Source: an uncultured Acetatifactor sp.
Lineage (GTDB): Bacteria > Bacillota > Clostridia > Lachnospirales > Lachnospiraceae
Direction of reading: 5' to 3'
Assembly (NCBI GenBank): GCA_910585015.1
Contig: CAJUCT010000038.1
Location: 1-18,964, forward strand
DNA: 18,964 nt
Shown: positions 1 through 8,944 of the stretch, piece by piece
Position numbering within the stretch: position 1 is the stretch's first letter
Layout of the letters: each line of letters opens with the position of its first letter
Translations under genes and position numbers: made by a program
Notes under the pieces: model-generated
Database searches by the model: none
Told to the model about the DNA's origin: nothing
Seen by the model: the letters and a program-made list of their open reading frames with translations, nothing else

Positions 1-153
1 ATTGTCAGTAATTACAAGCCTTTGCACCGCAAAAGATTATGGGAAGTTTGAGTAATTTATTATACACCAAAGTGCCTCATACGGCATTTTTGTCTAAAAG
101 TTGTAAAGTAGTGTTTGTTATAACTGAACCACCATAAAATAACAAAACTGCCA

Positions 154-2136
154 TTACTTGAATATTTTCACACTGCCACCAGTTTCACCTACAAAAGCGA
201 TATAGCCGTCCGGGGGAAGGTCGATGGTGTTCACTGCGTCCCTGACATGGGTGCTGTACAGCAGTTCACGGAACTTGTTGTAGACGAATACGGCTGAGTT
301 GTCAGGTCGTTCGACAGCGATACTCTTTCCGCCCATATCGTTCCTGATACGATACCATACGGCTTCACCGCTGTGAAGGGGAATTTCGGTGGTATCAGCG
401 GTAAATTCCGGGAGACTGTCCACACTGCGGCATCGCGTCCCGTCGCTCAGGTTAAGGGAGACTGCCGACGTTTTGTCCGCATAGGTTTGCTCAGTGATCT
501 CTATGTCATACAAATCCCTGTTTGCAGTGCTCGGTATGGAAGTAAAGAAAAGGGCATGTTCTTCATCAGTCATTTTTTCCGCTTTTGCGCCTCTGCTGTT
601 TTTTGTCAGAATATAACCGGGGAATGCCTCATCTGTCACAATCTGGTAAAATGGCGTTTCATAGTTCTGGGAGGTCCATTTTTCGTTATATGTGACGAAT
701 ACTGTCTGTGAAAGCTCGTCCCAGCTTTGCTGCACACTGGGGGAGACGGGATTTTCTTCCATTTTTTCCCCTGTGTACATACTGTCTGACTTATTTCCAA
801 GTCCTGGGTATACGGCGAACAACTCCGTTCTGATGAATATTTTGCCATCCTTTTCCTCGAAATAAACGATCTCTCTGTCTGCAGTCATCCTGCCACTGTC
901 ATTTACCCTGACAAAACTTCCGCTTTCGGTAATCTTAAATCTTTCGGGCAATGTGTTGTCAGTGCCCAATTCCTCCTTGTACATCGTGGTATCGTCAAAT
1001 GTAATCCTGCATATTTCGGCGATTCCGAATATGCCGCAGCAGTATAAACCCTCATATTTTTGATAATGATCGGGGATGATGTCCTTTATTTCCGGCTCTG
1101 GAGGAGTCAGATCGCTTACCGCTTTTCCCCGTTCTGCAAGCGCCACGTCCATCAGAGCAGACGCCATAAGTCCTGCATATTGGCTGCTGCCATTTCCGGC
1201 GGTCAGCACCGCTATGCTGATCTGTTCATCGGGAGCGACAAGGAGGCTCGAGTTCATGTACGGCACGTCTCCGCCCTTGCCCATGACCTTTATGTTTTCT
1301 TTCTCGTACTTGACTTGTTCCACAAAGTCCCAGCCCAGACCGTAGCTCTCGTATGTTGCGTCATCATTCCAACGGGTGGACATATGTGTTTTTGCCTCAT
1401 CGGAAAGAAGAATATCATTTCCCGTAAAAAAAGCACTGCCGAAATTTGCCACGTCAGAAGCGGTGGCACAGATGCCGCCTGAACCTGCCGTCATTTGATA
1501 AGGGTATTCGATTGGCAGAAAGCCGCGATAGAGAGATACCCGTGCATCGCCCAAATCGCCCGCATACAGGCTCCATGCCGTTCCCGTATGATCTGCGCCT
1601 ATCTTTGCGGCGATGTTATTTCTTACATAATCTGTAAAACTCATACCGGTGACATTTTCTACGATAAGCTCAATAAGACTAAAGCCCATATTATTATAGC
1701 TGGCATATTCCCCGGGGGCGGCTTTGAAACGCAGTCCCGATACGATATCAAGTGTATTGTCATGAGCGAAGCTGTCAACATCATCATAAAGATAATTGTT
1801 TATCGGCAGCCCCAAAGGGATACCCGATGTGTGGTTCATAAGCATACGTACGGTGATGTCCTTGTACCGCTCGTCATTCATACTGAAATCGGGGAGATAC
1901 TTTGTGACAGGAGCGTCAAGTTCGACCTTTCCCTCGTCAACAAGCTGCATAACCGCCAATGTGGAATACATCTTGCTTATAGACGCAATACAATATATCC
2001 TATCCTGCGAAGCGGTTGCTTCGGCGGTATGTTCCGATTGTGCGGATTCAGCATGCACCGCATTTCCAACAGATGCGTATACAGTTCCTGCCATACACAA
2101 GGCGGATATTGTTGCAATTATTTTTTTCTTTATCAT
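154..2136 (-). CDS. Secreted serine hydrolase of the beta-lactamase / penicillin-binding-protein fold
   Basis: A 660-residue protein of the beta-lactamase-related serine hydrolase family (class C / D-aminopeptidase-like fold). The start MIKKKIIATISALC is followed by a signal peptide ending near VHAES, so it is probably exported. The SxxK nucleophile motif is S52-I-S-K55, a Y-N-N motif at 147-149 stands for the usual YxN, and KGGDVPY near residue 290 fits the third (H/K)xG motif. The 230-residue C-terminal extension I do not recognise. Oddity: only about 20 residues separate the signal peptide from SxxK, where this family normally has about 60 that form the first strands and helix, so the N-terminal part of the fold looks deleted in frame. 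It is the last gene of the operon, 15 nt after the ABC permease. It could be a peptidase or a cell-wall modifying enzyme; activity is uncertain. Confidence 0.85.
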   Translation of the reverse strand: MIKKKIIATISALCMAGTVYASVGNAVHAESAQSEHTAEATASQDRIYCIASISKMYSTLAVMQLVDEGKVELDAPVTKYLPDFSMNDERYKDITVRMLMNHTSGIPLGLPINNYLYDDVDSFAHDNTLDIVSGLRFKAAPGEYASYNNMGFSLIELIVENVTGMSFTDYVRNNIAAKIGADHTGTAWSLYAGDLGDARVSLYRGFLPIEYPYQMTAGSGGICATASDVANFGSAFFTGNDILLSDEAKTHMSTRWNDDATYESYGLGWDFVEQVKYEKENIKVMGKGGDVPYMNSSLLVAPDEQISIAVLTAGNGSSQYAGLMASALMDVALAERGKAVSDLTPPEPEIKDIIPDHYQKYEGLYCCGIFGIAEICRITFDDTTMYKEELGTDNTLPERFKITESGSFVRVNDSGRMTADREIVYFEEKDGKIFIRTELFAVYPGLGNKSDSMYTGEKMEENPVSPSVQQSWDELSQTVFVTYNEKWTSQNYETPFYQIVTDEAFPGYILTKNSRGAKAEKMTDEEHALFFTSIPSTANRDLYDIEITEQTYADKTSAVSLNLSDGTRCRSVDSLPEFTADTTEIPLHSGEAVWYRIRNDMGGKSIAVERPDNSAVFVYNKFRELLYSTHVRDAVNTIDLPPDGYIAFVGETGGSVKIFK

Positions 2137-2151
2137 GATTTAACCCCACTT

Positions 2152-4653
2152 TCATTCCGTCATAAGTTCTGTCACGGATATTTTTCTGATACTGCCTGCA
2201 CTGATGTAGGTGACAATCAGGCAGAATAATACAAGCACTGTCGCCGTACCGACGATTAGCGGCAGGCTTTCAGGAATCTGTACGCCGAACGCCGCCATCC
2301 AAAATGCACGCTGTACCCATACCGACAACACCGCAGCGATGCAGGAGGAAGCGATCGTTACAGGGAGAATGCGCAGGGTAAGCTGTAGCATAAGCTCCCT
2401 TGATGTATAGCCCATACTTTTCATGATACCAAATTCCCTGCGCTGTCTTTTAACGGCGGATATGGCTATAATGCCCAATATCACAGCCACCACAACGGCA
2501 ATGAATATCACGGCACCAAACGAGAATGCCTTAGTAACGGCGGCTATGGATTCCATTTGAGATTTCAAAAAATCCTTCATGGAGGATATCTCTTTTATCA
2601 CGAAACGGCTGCTGTTTCCGCTGATGACGGTGTCGCCTATTCTGATGGCATAGTCAACGTCGGTAACGCCGTACTGAGAGATCAGCACCGCCATTTTCTC
2701 GTCCGCTTTCGCCCTGATACGCTCCTCAAGACTTCCCTGCGCAGTCTGTTCATACGCCGTATCCTTTGCGCTCGCACCGTACAGAGCGGTGAGTTTATCC
2801 GTAAAGGCAGGGCGGTCTTCCTCGTTTTTGAGCGTGATCTCCACTGTGTTCGGGCGGTCGTTTGGGCGAATGCGACGGTAACCGTCTTCGGTCATGTAGA
2901 CGCTTATGCCGTTGTTGTTCATAGCGGTGACAATGCCTGTTATGATATAACTTTTTTCACAGACATCGCCCTTGATGATGATACTGTCGCCTATGTGCCG
3001 GTTTTCTGTCTTTTCTCTCCTTGCGGAGATCATGATCTCGTTGTCATACGCGGGGAAACGTCCCGCTTTCAGGCGGATATTATCTGTGAGGGAATAATCG
3101 GCGTAGGAAAAGACAGCCGCACTCTGGTTGCAGCCTTTTACTTCCACATAATCCCCCATTGCGCGCGTCAGAAGAACCTTTTCCACTTCAGGGAACTCAC
3201 GGATTTCCTCGCAGAATTTTTCCCCATTCACTCCGCTCATCATAATGATGTTTATGTCGGGAGTTTCCATTCCCAAAACGCCTATCAGTCCGTTATAGCC
3301 GCTCTTGAAAAAGTCAAAGAGGTACACGCTGAACATGATGGCAACTCCTGCGGCGATTATACAGATACCCGTACCTATATTCGATCGGAGATCGTTACAG
3401 ATACCCTTGAAGGCAAGTCGGACATTGATGTTGTGTCTCATTTTTTCAAGCGGAAGTATATTTTTTCTGAAATGATGGGTATTTATGCCTTTGCGAAATG
3501 CCATGACGGGAGGGAGCTTTTTCACCCTTGCCGCCCTTGACAACGCAAAGAGCGTGACAAGCACTATGATCGATATTAACACGATAAGAATGCGGAGAAT
3601 GTTCACATCCGTATGCACGTCACGGTTCATCATACCTCTTATGAGCGTATCCATGACTGGGGAAAAGGCTGCCGCCGTTATGCCGCCGATGCCCGCGCCG
3701 ATGCCCCCTGTAAGGATATATTCGCAGATGTAGGAAAGAGAAAGCTCACGGCTTGTATACCCCAGTGCTTCCAGCACGCCGATCTGCACCATCTGTTCCT
3801 CCATATCCTTTGAGATCTTGTGAAGGATAAGGAAGAGTGCGGATATCATGGTGACAACGGAAAGAAATACGCTCATATACAGAAAAACAGTAAGATAAGT
3901 GGTTTCTACCATTTTCTCCGCATCTTTATCAAGTGGTATTACTGCACTTAAAACATTCTCATTTGACTTTGCGGCGCATTTTTCATAGTATTCCTCATAG
4001 GAGAATTCCCTTTCCGTGTCAAATGCGATCATGCGGTAGTCCTCATAGACAGCGGACAACAGCACCATATCATCCTCTGAAATGATACATTTTAACATAC
4101 TGCTGGAATTATATAAACCCGTGTTGTAAAACCCGGCTATGGTGAAAGGGTAATCCCTGCCGCCTGAAACAAAAGTAAAGGTTTCCCCCGGTGCATAGCC
4201 GGCTGTAATCTCAAAATACTGGGGCAGCCATATTGGATGAGACAGCTTTTCAATCTCATCATCGGGGAAGGCATTCAGTTTTTGGAAATTTTCCATCTTC
4301 CGCTCTGTGTTTTCGTCCACAAAGATCATATTATAGGCGATACTTTCACCCTGCTTTGATAGTGCCGATGCACCCGCACCGTAAAGTACACTGCTTTCCC
4401 GAACGTCGGTTACATGGTATTCCTCTTCCAGAATATCACGGTATATATTGCGATATTTGTCAGCCTGGAATAACAATATAAAATCAGCAGAACCTGTCTC
4501 CTCAAAGGCGCGGTCAAATGCGCTGTCAATCTGTGTAATGCTGACCGCAAAGGTTGCCATGAGAAATGTCGTGACAAGGGTGAGAAAGACAATGGCTGCC
4601 GCCTCACGCTTGTTTCGCTTTAGATTAAATAAGGATAATCGGAATATCTTCAT
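2152..4653 (-). CDS. ABC transporter permease, two FtsX domains
   Basis: An 833-residue FtsX/MacB-type permease. Membrane helices are visible near residues 18-40, 254-277, 308-330, 352-372, 427-447, 710-732, 758-778 and 798-818, an eight-helix layout with two large extracytoplasmic domains (about 41-250 and 450-705). The two halves each carry the FtsX sequence type (for example EALGYTSREL and KSMGYTSREL just after the helices). Such permeases pair with a LolD/MacB-type ATPase and are mechanotransmitters or exporters, often for antimicrobial peptides or lipoproteins. It starts 3 nt after the ATPase stop codon, so the two are almost certainly co-translated. It is longer than BceB-type permeases (about 650 residues, ten helices) and is not one of those. 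The substrate cannot be read from the sequence. Confidence 0.93.
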   Translation of the reverse strand: MKIFRLSLFNLKRNKREAAAIVFLTLVTTFLMATFAVSITQIDSAFDRAFEETGSADFILLFQADKYRNIYRDILEEEYHVTDVRESSVLYGAGASALSKQGESIAYNMIFVDENTERKMENFQKLNAFPDDEIEKLSHPIWLPQYFEITAGYAPGETFTFVSGGRDYPFTIAGFYNTGLYNSSSMLKCIISEDDMVLLSAVYEDYRMIAFDTEREFSYEEYYEKCAAKSNENVLSAVIPLDKDAEKMVETTYLTVFLYMSVFLSVVTMISALFLILHKISKDMEEQMVQIGVLEALGYTSRELSLSYICEYILTGGIGAGIGGITAAAFSPVMDTLIRGMMNRDVHTDVNILRILIVLISIIVLVTLFALSRAARVKKLPPVMAFRKGINTHHFRKNILPLEKMRHNINVRLAFKGICNDLRSNIGTGICIIAAGVAIMFSVYLFDFFKSGYNGLIGVLGMETPDINIIMMSGVNGEKFCEEIREFPEVEKVLLTRAMGDYVEVKGCNQSAAVFSYADYSLTDNIRLKAGRFPAYDNEIMISARREKTENRHIGDSIIIKGDVCEKSYIITGIVTAMNNNGISVYMTEDGYRRIRPNDRPNTVEITLKNEEDRPAFTDKLTALYGASAKDTAYEQTAQGSLEERIRAKADEKMAVLISQYGVTDVDYAIRIGDTVISGNSSRFVIKEISSMKDFLKSQMESIAAVTKAFSFGAVIFIAVVVAVILGIIAISAVKRQRREFGIMKSMGYTSRELMLQLTLRILPVTIASSCIAAVLSVWVQRAFWMAAFGVQIPESLPLIVGTATVLVLFCLIVTYISAGSIRKISVTELMTE

Positions 4654-4656
4654 AAG

Positions 4657-5415
4657 TCACCACCCCATCTCATCAAGGAATCCTGTCAGCTTTTCACGGC
4701 GCTCTTTTAAATCGTCCTCGCCGTATTTTGCCATTCTGTGTTCGCCGACAACTTTACCGTCACGCAGATAGATGACCCGTGTCCCGCGCAGTGCGGTCTT
4801 GATATCGTGCGTTACCATAACGATGCTCTGGCCGTTCTCGTGTACCCCGGTGAAGATGTCAAGAACGTCCCTGCCCGATGCGGAGTTGAGCGAACCGGTA
4901 GGCTCGTCCGCGAAAAGAATTTTCGGCTCGTTTATCACAGCGCGCACGATTCCGACGCGCTGTGACTCACCGCCGGAAAGCTGGTTTGGGTATTTCTTCT
5001 GCATCTTTTCATCAAGCCCGACTTTTGCGAGCAGCTCCTTTACCCTTTTGATCAGCTCGGGGGAATTTTTCTGCACGGCAAATGCGCCCGTCAGCACATT
5101 GTCTAGGACGTTCTGGTTTTCCAGCAGATAGATGCCCTGAAAGACAAATCCGCAGTTTTTTCTCCGAAACACCGCAAGCTGATCGTTCGTATAGTCCTGA
5201 ATCTCGGTGTCGCCGAAGAATATTTTTCCGAGAGTGGGTTTGTCCATTCCCGAAAGCGCGTAGAGCAGGGTGGACTTGCCCGAACCCGAAGCGCCCATGA
5301 TAACAGTGAAATCGCCCTCCATAATCTCCAGATCGAGGTTCTTGATAACATGCTGCTGTACGGCGCCGTTTGAAAAAGACTTGCATAGCTTTTCTGTACG
5401 TAAAATAGGGATCAT
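4657..5415 (-). CDS. ABC transporter ATP-binding protein (MacB/LolD type)
   Basis: The nucleotide-binding subunit for the adjacent permease. Walker A GASGSGKST lies at residues 41-49, the signature LSGGESQRVG near 145, and Walker B plus D-loop ILFADEPTGSLNS follow. This type energises FtsX-family permeases. I chose the ATG at 5415: it has AAAGG about 11 nt upstream, whereas an in-frame GTG at 5424 lies only 2 nt from the same AAAGG and is too close to use. It is separated from the kinase gene by a 97-nt gap that holds the direct repeats and a promoter, so it can be transcribed independently of the two-component genes. Substrate is unknown; a role in peptide-antibiotic or envelope-stress resistance is inferred from the linked sensor genes. 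Confidence 0.93.
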   Translation of the reverse strand: MIPILRTEKLCKSFSNGAVQQHVIKNLDLEIMEGDFTVIMGASGSGKSTLLYALSGMDKPTLGKIFFGDTEIQDYTNDQLAVFRRKNCGFVFQGIYLLENQNVLDNVLTGAFAVQKNSPELIKRVKELLAKVGLDEKMQKKYPNQLSGGESQRVGIVRAVINEPKILFADEPTGSLNSASGRDVLDIFTGVHENGQSIVMVTHDIKTALRGTRVIYLRDGKVVGEHRMAKYGEDDLKERREKLTGFLDEMGW

Positions 5416-5451
5416 ATATAACACTACCTTTCTTATTATGTTTCTGATAGA

Positions 5452-5511
5452 ATTATATATGATCCCGTTCCTGATTTCCTTGTCAGAATCTTGTTAAATT
5501 CTTGTCTTTTT
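5452..5511 (-). promoter_or_regulatory. Three 11-bp direct repeats and -10 box before the ABC genes; candidate response-regulator site
   Basis: On the plus strand, CTTGTCAGAAT (5479-5489), CTTGTTAAATT (5490-5500) and CTTGTCTTTTT (5501-5511) follow each other in perfect 11-bp register. Reading with the ABC genes, a TATAAT (5457-5452) lies 21 bp downstream of the last repeat, and no good -35 box is present, so the repeats take the -35 position. OmpR/PhoB-family regulators bind tandem half-sites 11 bp apart in exactly this arrangement to activate promoters. The regulator encoded at 6769-7500 is the obvious candidate. The binding itself is inference. Confidence 0.6.
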
Positions 5512-5512
5512 C

Positions 5513-6772
5513 TTAACTGAGCGGAATAAGCAGTGTTACGCACAGCCCGTTTTCACTCCTGACAGACAGTTCTCCGCCCATTTTATCCATGAGTATCCTT
5601 GCGATATACAGGCCTAAACCGCTGCCTTCCTTGTCGCCATGTTCCTTTCCGCGGTAGAATTTGTTGGTGATAAGCCCGATCTCATCCTCGGGAACGCCCG
5701 GGCCGCTGTCACGGATTGACACCTCAAGAAAGCTCTCATCCAGGCGGAAAGAAATGTCTATGGGCGTATCTGCGTATTTGTAAGAATTAAATAGGATATT
5801 GCCAATAACCTGCGATAAACGCAGCTTGTCCATATGCACAATGACCTGCGGTATTTCGGATATACGCACAAGCCTTCTGTCATCGTATTCAGACACAAGT
5901 TCTGCGATAACAGCGGAATTTTCGTCCGAACATTTTATTTTGAACGCACCTAAGTCCTCCAGGGTGGAAGCAAACAGGTCGCCTACAAGCAGCGCGATCT
6001 CATCCGCTCTTTTATAGATGTTATTCATCTTCACGATCATATCTTCCGTGACGGTTATTTCCTGTCCCTTATTTTGAGCAAATACCGCCGCCATCAGCTC
6101 AGATGTGAGTTTAATCCCTGTCACAGGCGTTTTCAGGTCGTGAGAAAGCGACGCGATAAGCTCTTGCTCTCTTGCCCTGGACGCTTTCAGTTCCTCCCGC
6201 ATGATATCAAAGCTCTCCGAAAAAGCGCCGAACAGATTGCCCTTATCCATTTCAAGCGGCCGGTCAAGGTCGCCTGCCGCCACATAAGAGGCAAACTCTT
6301 TCATCCTGGCAAATGGGAGCAGGATCGCTTTGCGGATATACGCCCCGAAAGCCGCCGCCGCACCGATCAGGAGAAAACCGCATACACAGTAAACAGCGAT
6401 GATATCTGTGCGCAGACGGTCGAACTGCTTCCTGCTGTCTGTGAGTACGACGCTGCCTGTTATCTGATTATTTTCTATGATATAAGTGTAGGGGTAACAC
6501 TTCTGCATTGCCGTCTCAACGGTTATCACTTCCGAATAGTTGGAGCGGTTATCGTAAATTGCATTTCCGTTTCTGTCAAGTATCACATATTCCCGTTCCG
6601 TGTTTTCAGGCGGCATATCGTCCAGAACCATCTTGTGCGCAAGCTCATTGAGCAGAAGTACATCCTCATTATTTTGTGAAAAATCATCTGTGCCGGTGAT
6701 TTTCACAACAGCAAACAGCCCGGCAGTGAGCAGCAGAACAAGAAGTACTGTAAAACTGTAATATCTTTTCAT
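5513..6772 (-). CDS. Sensor histidine kinase
   Basis: A 419-residue membrane sensor kinase, partner of the response regulator. TM1 is at residues 7-24, an extracytoplasmic sensor domain at about 25-122, TM2 at 123-144 and a HAMP-like linker at 145-197. The phospho-accepting His is H211 in SLSHDLKTP, and the ATPase domain shows an N box (NILFNSYKYA), G1 (IRDSGPGVP) and G2 (GSGLGLYIAR). I set the start at the ATG at 6772, which overlaps the stop of the regulator as ATGA; a longer reading from 6808 would sit inside the regulator gene. The roughly 100-residue external domain separates it from the BceS-type intramembrane-sensing kinases. All catalytic motifs are present. Confidence 0.93.
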   Translation of the reverse strand: MKRYYSFTVLLVLLLTAGLFAVVKITGTDDFSQNNEDVLLLNELAHKMVLDDMPPENTEREYVILDRNGNAIYDNRSNYSEVITVETAMQKCYPYTYIIENNQITGSVVLTDSRKQFDRLRTDIIAVYCVCGFLLIGAAAAFGAYIRKAILLPFARMKEFASYVAAGDLDRPLEMDKGNLFGAFSESFDIMREELKASRAREQELIASLSHDLKTPVTGIKLTSELMAAVFAQNKGQEITVTEDMIVKMNNIYKRADEIALLVGDLFASTLEDLGAFKIKCSDENSAVIAELVSEYDDRRLVRISEIPQVIVHMDKLRLSQVIGNILFNSYKYADTPIDISFRLDESFLEVSIRDSGPGVPEDEIGLITNKFYRGKEHGDKEGSGLGLYIARILMDKMGGELSVRSENGLCVTLLIPLS

Positions 6773-7500
6773 GGCGCAGTCTCTTCCATCATGTAGCCCA
6801 CACCCCATACGGTTTTTATGAGCTGTGGTTCTTTGGGATCGGCTTCGATCTTTTCACGCAGATGCCGGATATGTACGGCGATCGTACCCTCGTTGAGATA
6901 TGCATCCTCCCATACATCTCTGAGCAGATCTTCCTTTGATACGACCTTGCCCCTGTTTGTGTAAAGATAATACAGCAGCCTGTATTCGAGTGCTTTGAGG
7001 GTAATCTCCCCGCCGTCTGCAATGAGCTTGTGCGTATTTGTGTTGAGGTACACTTCACCTGTCAGTTTCACAAGGCCGTCCTCATTCTGCTGAAAATTCC
7101 CGACAATGTGCGTATTATCCCGTGTCCTGTCGTATCTTGAAACGGCAGCTTTCACCTTGGCAAGCAGGACGCTTAGCGTATAGGGCTTTTTGATATAATC
7201 ATCGCCGCCTATGTTCAGGGCGATTAGCACATCATCATCGCTTGTCCGGGCACTGATGAAAAATATTGGCAGGTCATAGTTTTCCCGTATCTGCCTGCAA
7301 AGATCGAAGCCTGATGTCTCGCCGAGATTGATATCGAGCAGGAGCAGTGAAACATCGTGTTTTTCGAGAAAAGCTATCGCATCCGCGTAGCTTGTTACAT
7401 AGGAAGTCTTTACGCCGAACATATTGAAATATTCGGAAGTAGCCGTGGCTATCATTTCATCATCGTCTATCATTAGGACTTTATAGCTTTCCATATCCAT
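6769..7500 (-). CDS. OmpR/PhoB-family response regulator
   Basis: A 243-residue regulator. The receiver domain has the acidic cluster D12-D14, the phospho-acceptor D56 (LLLLDINLG), a conserved Ser in FFISARTS and Lys in DYIKKPY. The C-terminal winged helix (about 145-240) ends with the family signature IKTVWGVGYMME. It is co-transcribed with the kinase (4-nt overlap). The likely target is the three-repeat site before the ABC genes, giving a sense-and-respond loop with the ABC exporter and secreted hydrolase. The upstream ribosome site is weak (GAGATGAG), and a second in-frame ATG two codons later is also possible. Confidence 0.93.
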   Translation of the reverse strand: MDMESYKVLMIDDDEMIATATSEYFNMFGVKTSYVTSYADAIAFLEKHDVSLLLLDINLGETSGFDLCRQIRENYDLPIFFISARTSDDDVLIALNIGGDDYIKKPYTLSVLLAKVKAAVSRYDRTRDNTHIVGNFQQNEDGLVKLTGEVYLNTNTHKLIADGGEITLKALEYRLLYYLYTNRGKVVSKEDLLRDVWEDAYLNEGTIAVHIRHLREKIEADPKEPQLIKTVWGVGYMMEETAP

Positions 7501-7508
7501 ATCTCATC

Positions 7509-7784
7509 TCACTCGCTTATAATATTTGTTGTTTCAATATTATTCCCAGAATCCGTGATATATCCGGCATTTTGGAATATTGCAAATTCCTCATTGCTAA
7601 TCACACCCGCAGCATACGCCATTTCCATTAAAAAGCTGATTCGACTGTTTGATGTCCCCACGGACAACAAGACACCTTCTATCCTCTTTGCGTGATAGTA
7701 CAGAGTTTTGCCTGTTAGTATCCGAGTTTCCGTGATAATAACCGACTTTTGTCTACGAGTATATACTCGCAGGCAAAACAACAC
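7509..7784 (-). CDS. Doubtful 91-residue ORF overlapping the repeat cluster
   Basis: I do not recognise this reading frame. It would start at a GTG with no clear ribosome site, and its first 35 codons are simply a translation of the 16-bp repeats at 7685-7778 (giving TGKTLYYHAK). The C-terminal half, including ISFLMEMAYAAGVISNEEF, looks more protein-like and may be the tail of a gene whose front was lost when the island was rearranged. It ends 8 nt before the response-regulator start. It could equally be noncoding. Confidence 0.25.
   Translation of the reverse strand: MLFCLRVYTRRQKSVIITETRILTGKTLYYHAKRIEGVLLSVGTSNSRISFLMEMAYAAGVISNEEFAIFQNAGYITDSGNNIETTNIISE
7685..7778. repeat. Iteron-like cluster A1 (TTTTGCCTGATAGTAC family)
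   Basis: Successive units on the plus strand are CTTTGCGTGATAGTAC (7686), TTTTGCCTGTTAGTAT (7706), GTTTCCGTGATAATAA (7726) and TTTTGTCTACGAGTAT (7747), with a period of 20-21 bp. They are followed directly by an inverted unit at 7763-7778 whose reverse complement is TTTTGCCTGCGAGTAT. The last two form a palindrome matching at 14 of 16 positions. Related units occur on the far side of the Thoeris locus. Regular spacing of two helical turns suggests binding sites for a replication initiator or recombinase. Confidence 0.65.
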
Positions 7785-8086
7785 CAGAACAAAAGTTTGC
7801 GCTCTCGCTAATGTAAAAATGCCCCTAAAAGTACACGGAAATAATGTAACTTTGGAACCTATGTAGCGCTGAAAGTGCCGTGTTTACGAGTTTTGTAGGC
7901 TTTCCGCAATTTTATCCACCGAAAACTAAGACACCGTTAGGTGCCAGAGTTATTGCTCTCAAATCAGGACAAATTCCAATCGCTTAACTTGAGTCATTTG
8001 CATCAAATAGTAATACGCAACCCCAAAATTTACTGTACTATTATCATATCCTTCTTTTTCATAAATTTCTTTTATAATTCCTGTAA
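7785..8086. other. Gene-free AT-rich gap in the accessory island
   Basis: No supportable gene on either strand. The short open frame entering this stretch from 7941 on the plus strand has no ribosome site and reads antisense into thsA. A minor stem (CACC/GGTG near 7933-7944) is too weak to call. It separates repeat cluster A1 from the 3' end of thsA. Confidence 0.5.
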
Positions 8087-8944
8087 CTACCCATCTATAT
8101 TATTGATGGAAAAATCACTATTCTTTTTACAAACAATACGCAATTTATATGGAGCCTTTATTTTATGAGAACTTAATTTATATGACCAAATCATCATGTT
8201 AAGTAAATCTTGCTGTGAAATGGAGGCTCCGCTCCCGCCATCAAATGATGTTGTTCCGGCTCCTAATATTGGTACGCATACATCTTTTTCAGAATAGTAA
8301 TTCTCTAATTCCTTCCACAGTAAATCCAAGCACTTGATATATTCATCTCGAGAAAAGAATCGCCCCTTACCCCTTTCATCTAATTTGGCAAATGCCATCA
8401 ATAAGTCATCGCCATTCGGAACTATCGTTCCTGAGTCATACCGAGTCTTATGCTGATACTTTGATTTGCTCCGTGCCGGTGTTATTTGAGCTGTTTCAAT
8501 CAACTGCTGGACATCTAAATTCGGATGTAAGGATAAATACTGTCCACATATAGAATTGGGATCAATATCTGCTGTTGCATTTCCTACTTGTGTTGTGAAA
8601 CACTCATCAAAACTAATTACTCTTTTGCACTTTCTCTTTTTAAGTATATTCCCATACTCAACTTTAATTGAATAATTCTGGCCTTTAATTGTAGTCCATC
8701 TTCGAAATTTCAGGAATGCTCCATATAACAACGATGTTCCAATCCACACAAGCAGAAAGCATACAAGTCGTGAAATTATTATGTTAATATCTTGAGCATC
8801 GCAAAAAGCAAACCATTTATATTGTTTAAGAGTAATCTGCGTTACCCATTCGTATTTTCCAAAAAACGCCTCTGGCACAAAAGTAAATATACCTGTGGCG
8901 ATACCAAATGCCATCGCTACGCTTTTTAGGATAAAGCCAATCAA
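8087..8944 (-). CDS. thsA: Type II Thoeris effector ThsA: two membrane helices plus Macro domain (DUF6430-like)
   Basis: A 285-residue protein with membrane helices at about residues 3-24 and 52-74, then a cytosolic domain (about 85-285) of the ThsA Macro/DUF6430 type: VISFDECFTTQVGNA, DPNSICGQYL and the glycine-rich VPILGAGTTSFDGG loop expected at the nucleotide site. In type II Thoeris, a TIR protein makes a histidine-ADP-ribose signal on phage infection, the Macro domain binds it and the membrane part aborts the cell. The start is TTG at 8944-8942; it overlaps the thsB stop as TTGA and has a perfect AAGGAGG 10 nt upstream. The next in-frame ATG is 11 residues in, inside TM1. The reading frame is intact, but its partner thsB is broken. 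AT-rich, unlike its neighbours. Confidence 0.85.
   Translation of the reverse strand: MIGFILKSVAMAFGIATGIFTFVPEAFFGKYEWVTQITLKQYKWFAFCDAQDINIIISRLVCFLLVWIGTSLLYGAFLKFRRWTTIKGQNYSIKVEYGNILKKRKCKRVISFDECFTTQVGNATADIDPNSICGQYLSLHPNLDVQQLIETAQITPARSKSKYQHKTRYDSGTIVPNGDDLLMAFAKLDERGKGRFFSRDEYIKCLDLLWKELENYYSEKDVCVPILGAGTTSFDGGSGASISQQDLLNMMIWSYKLSSHKIKAPYKLRIVCKKNSDFSINNIDG

Noticed and set aside
40..110. TGTATAATAAA box and TGCC/GGCA stem downstream of the serine hydrolase
   Set aside because: The box has no matching -35 and the stem is only 4 bp; too weak to call a promoter or terminator.
6074..6679. 201-codon plus-strand open frame
   Set aside because: Antisense shadow of the histidine kinase, which has all its conserved motifs.
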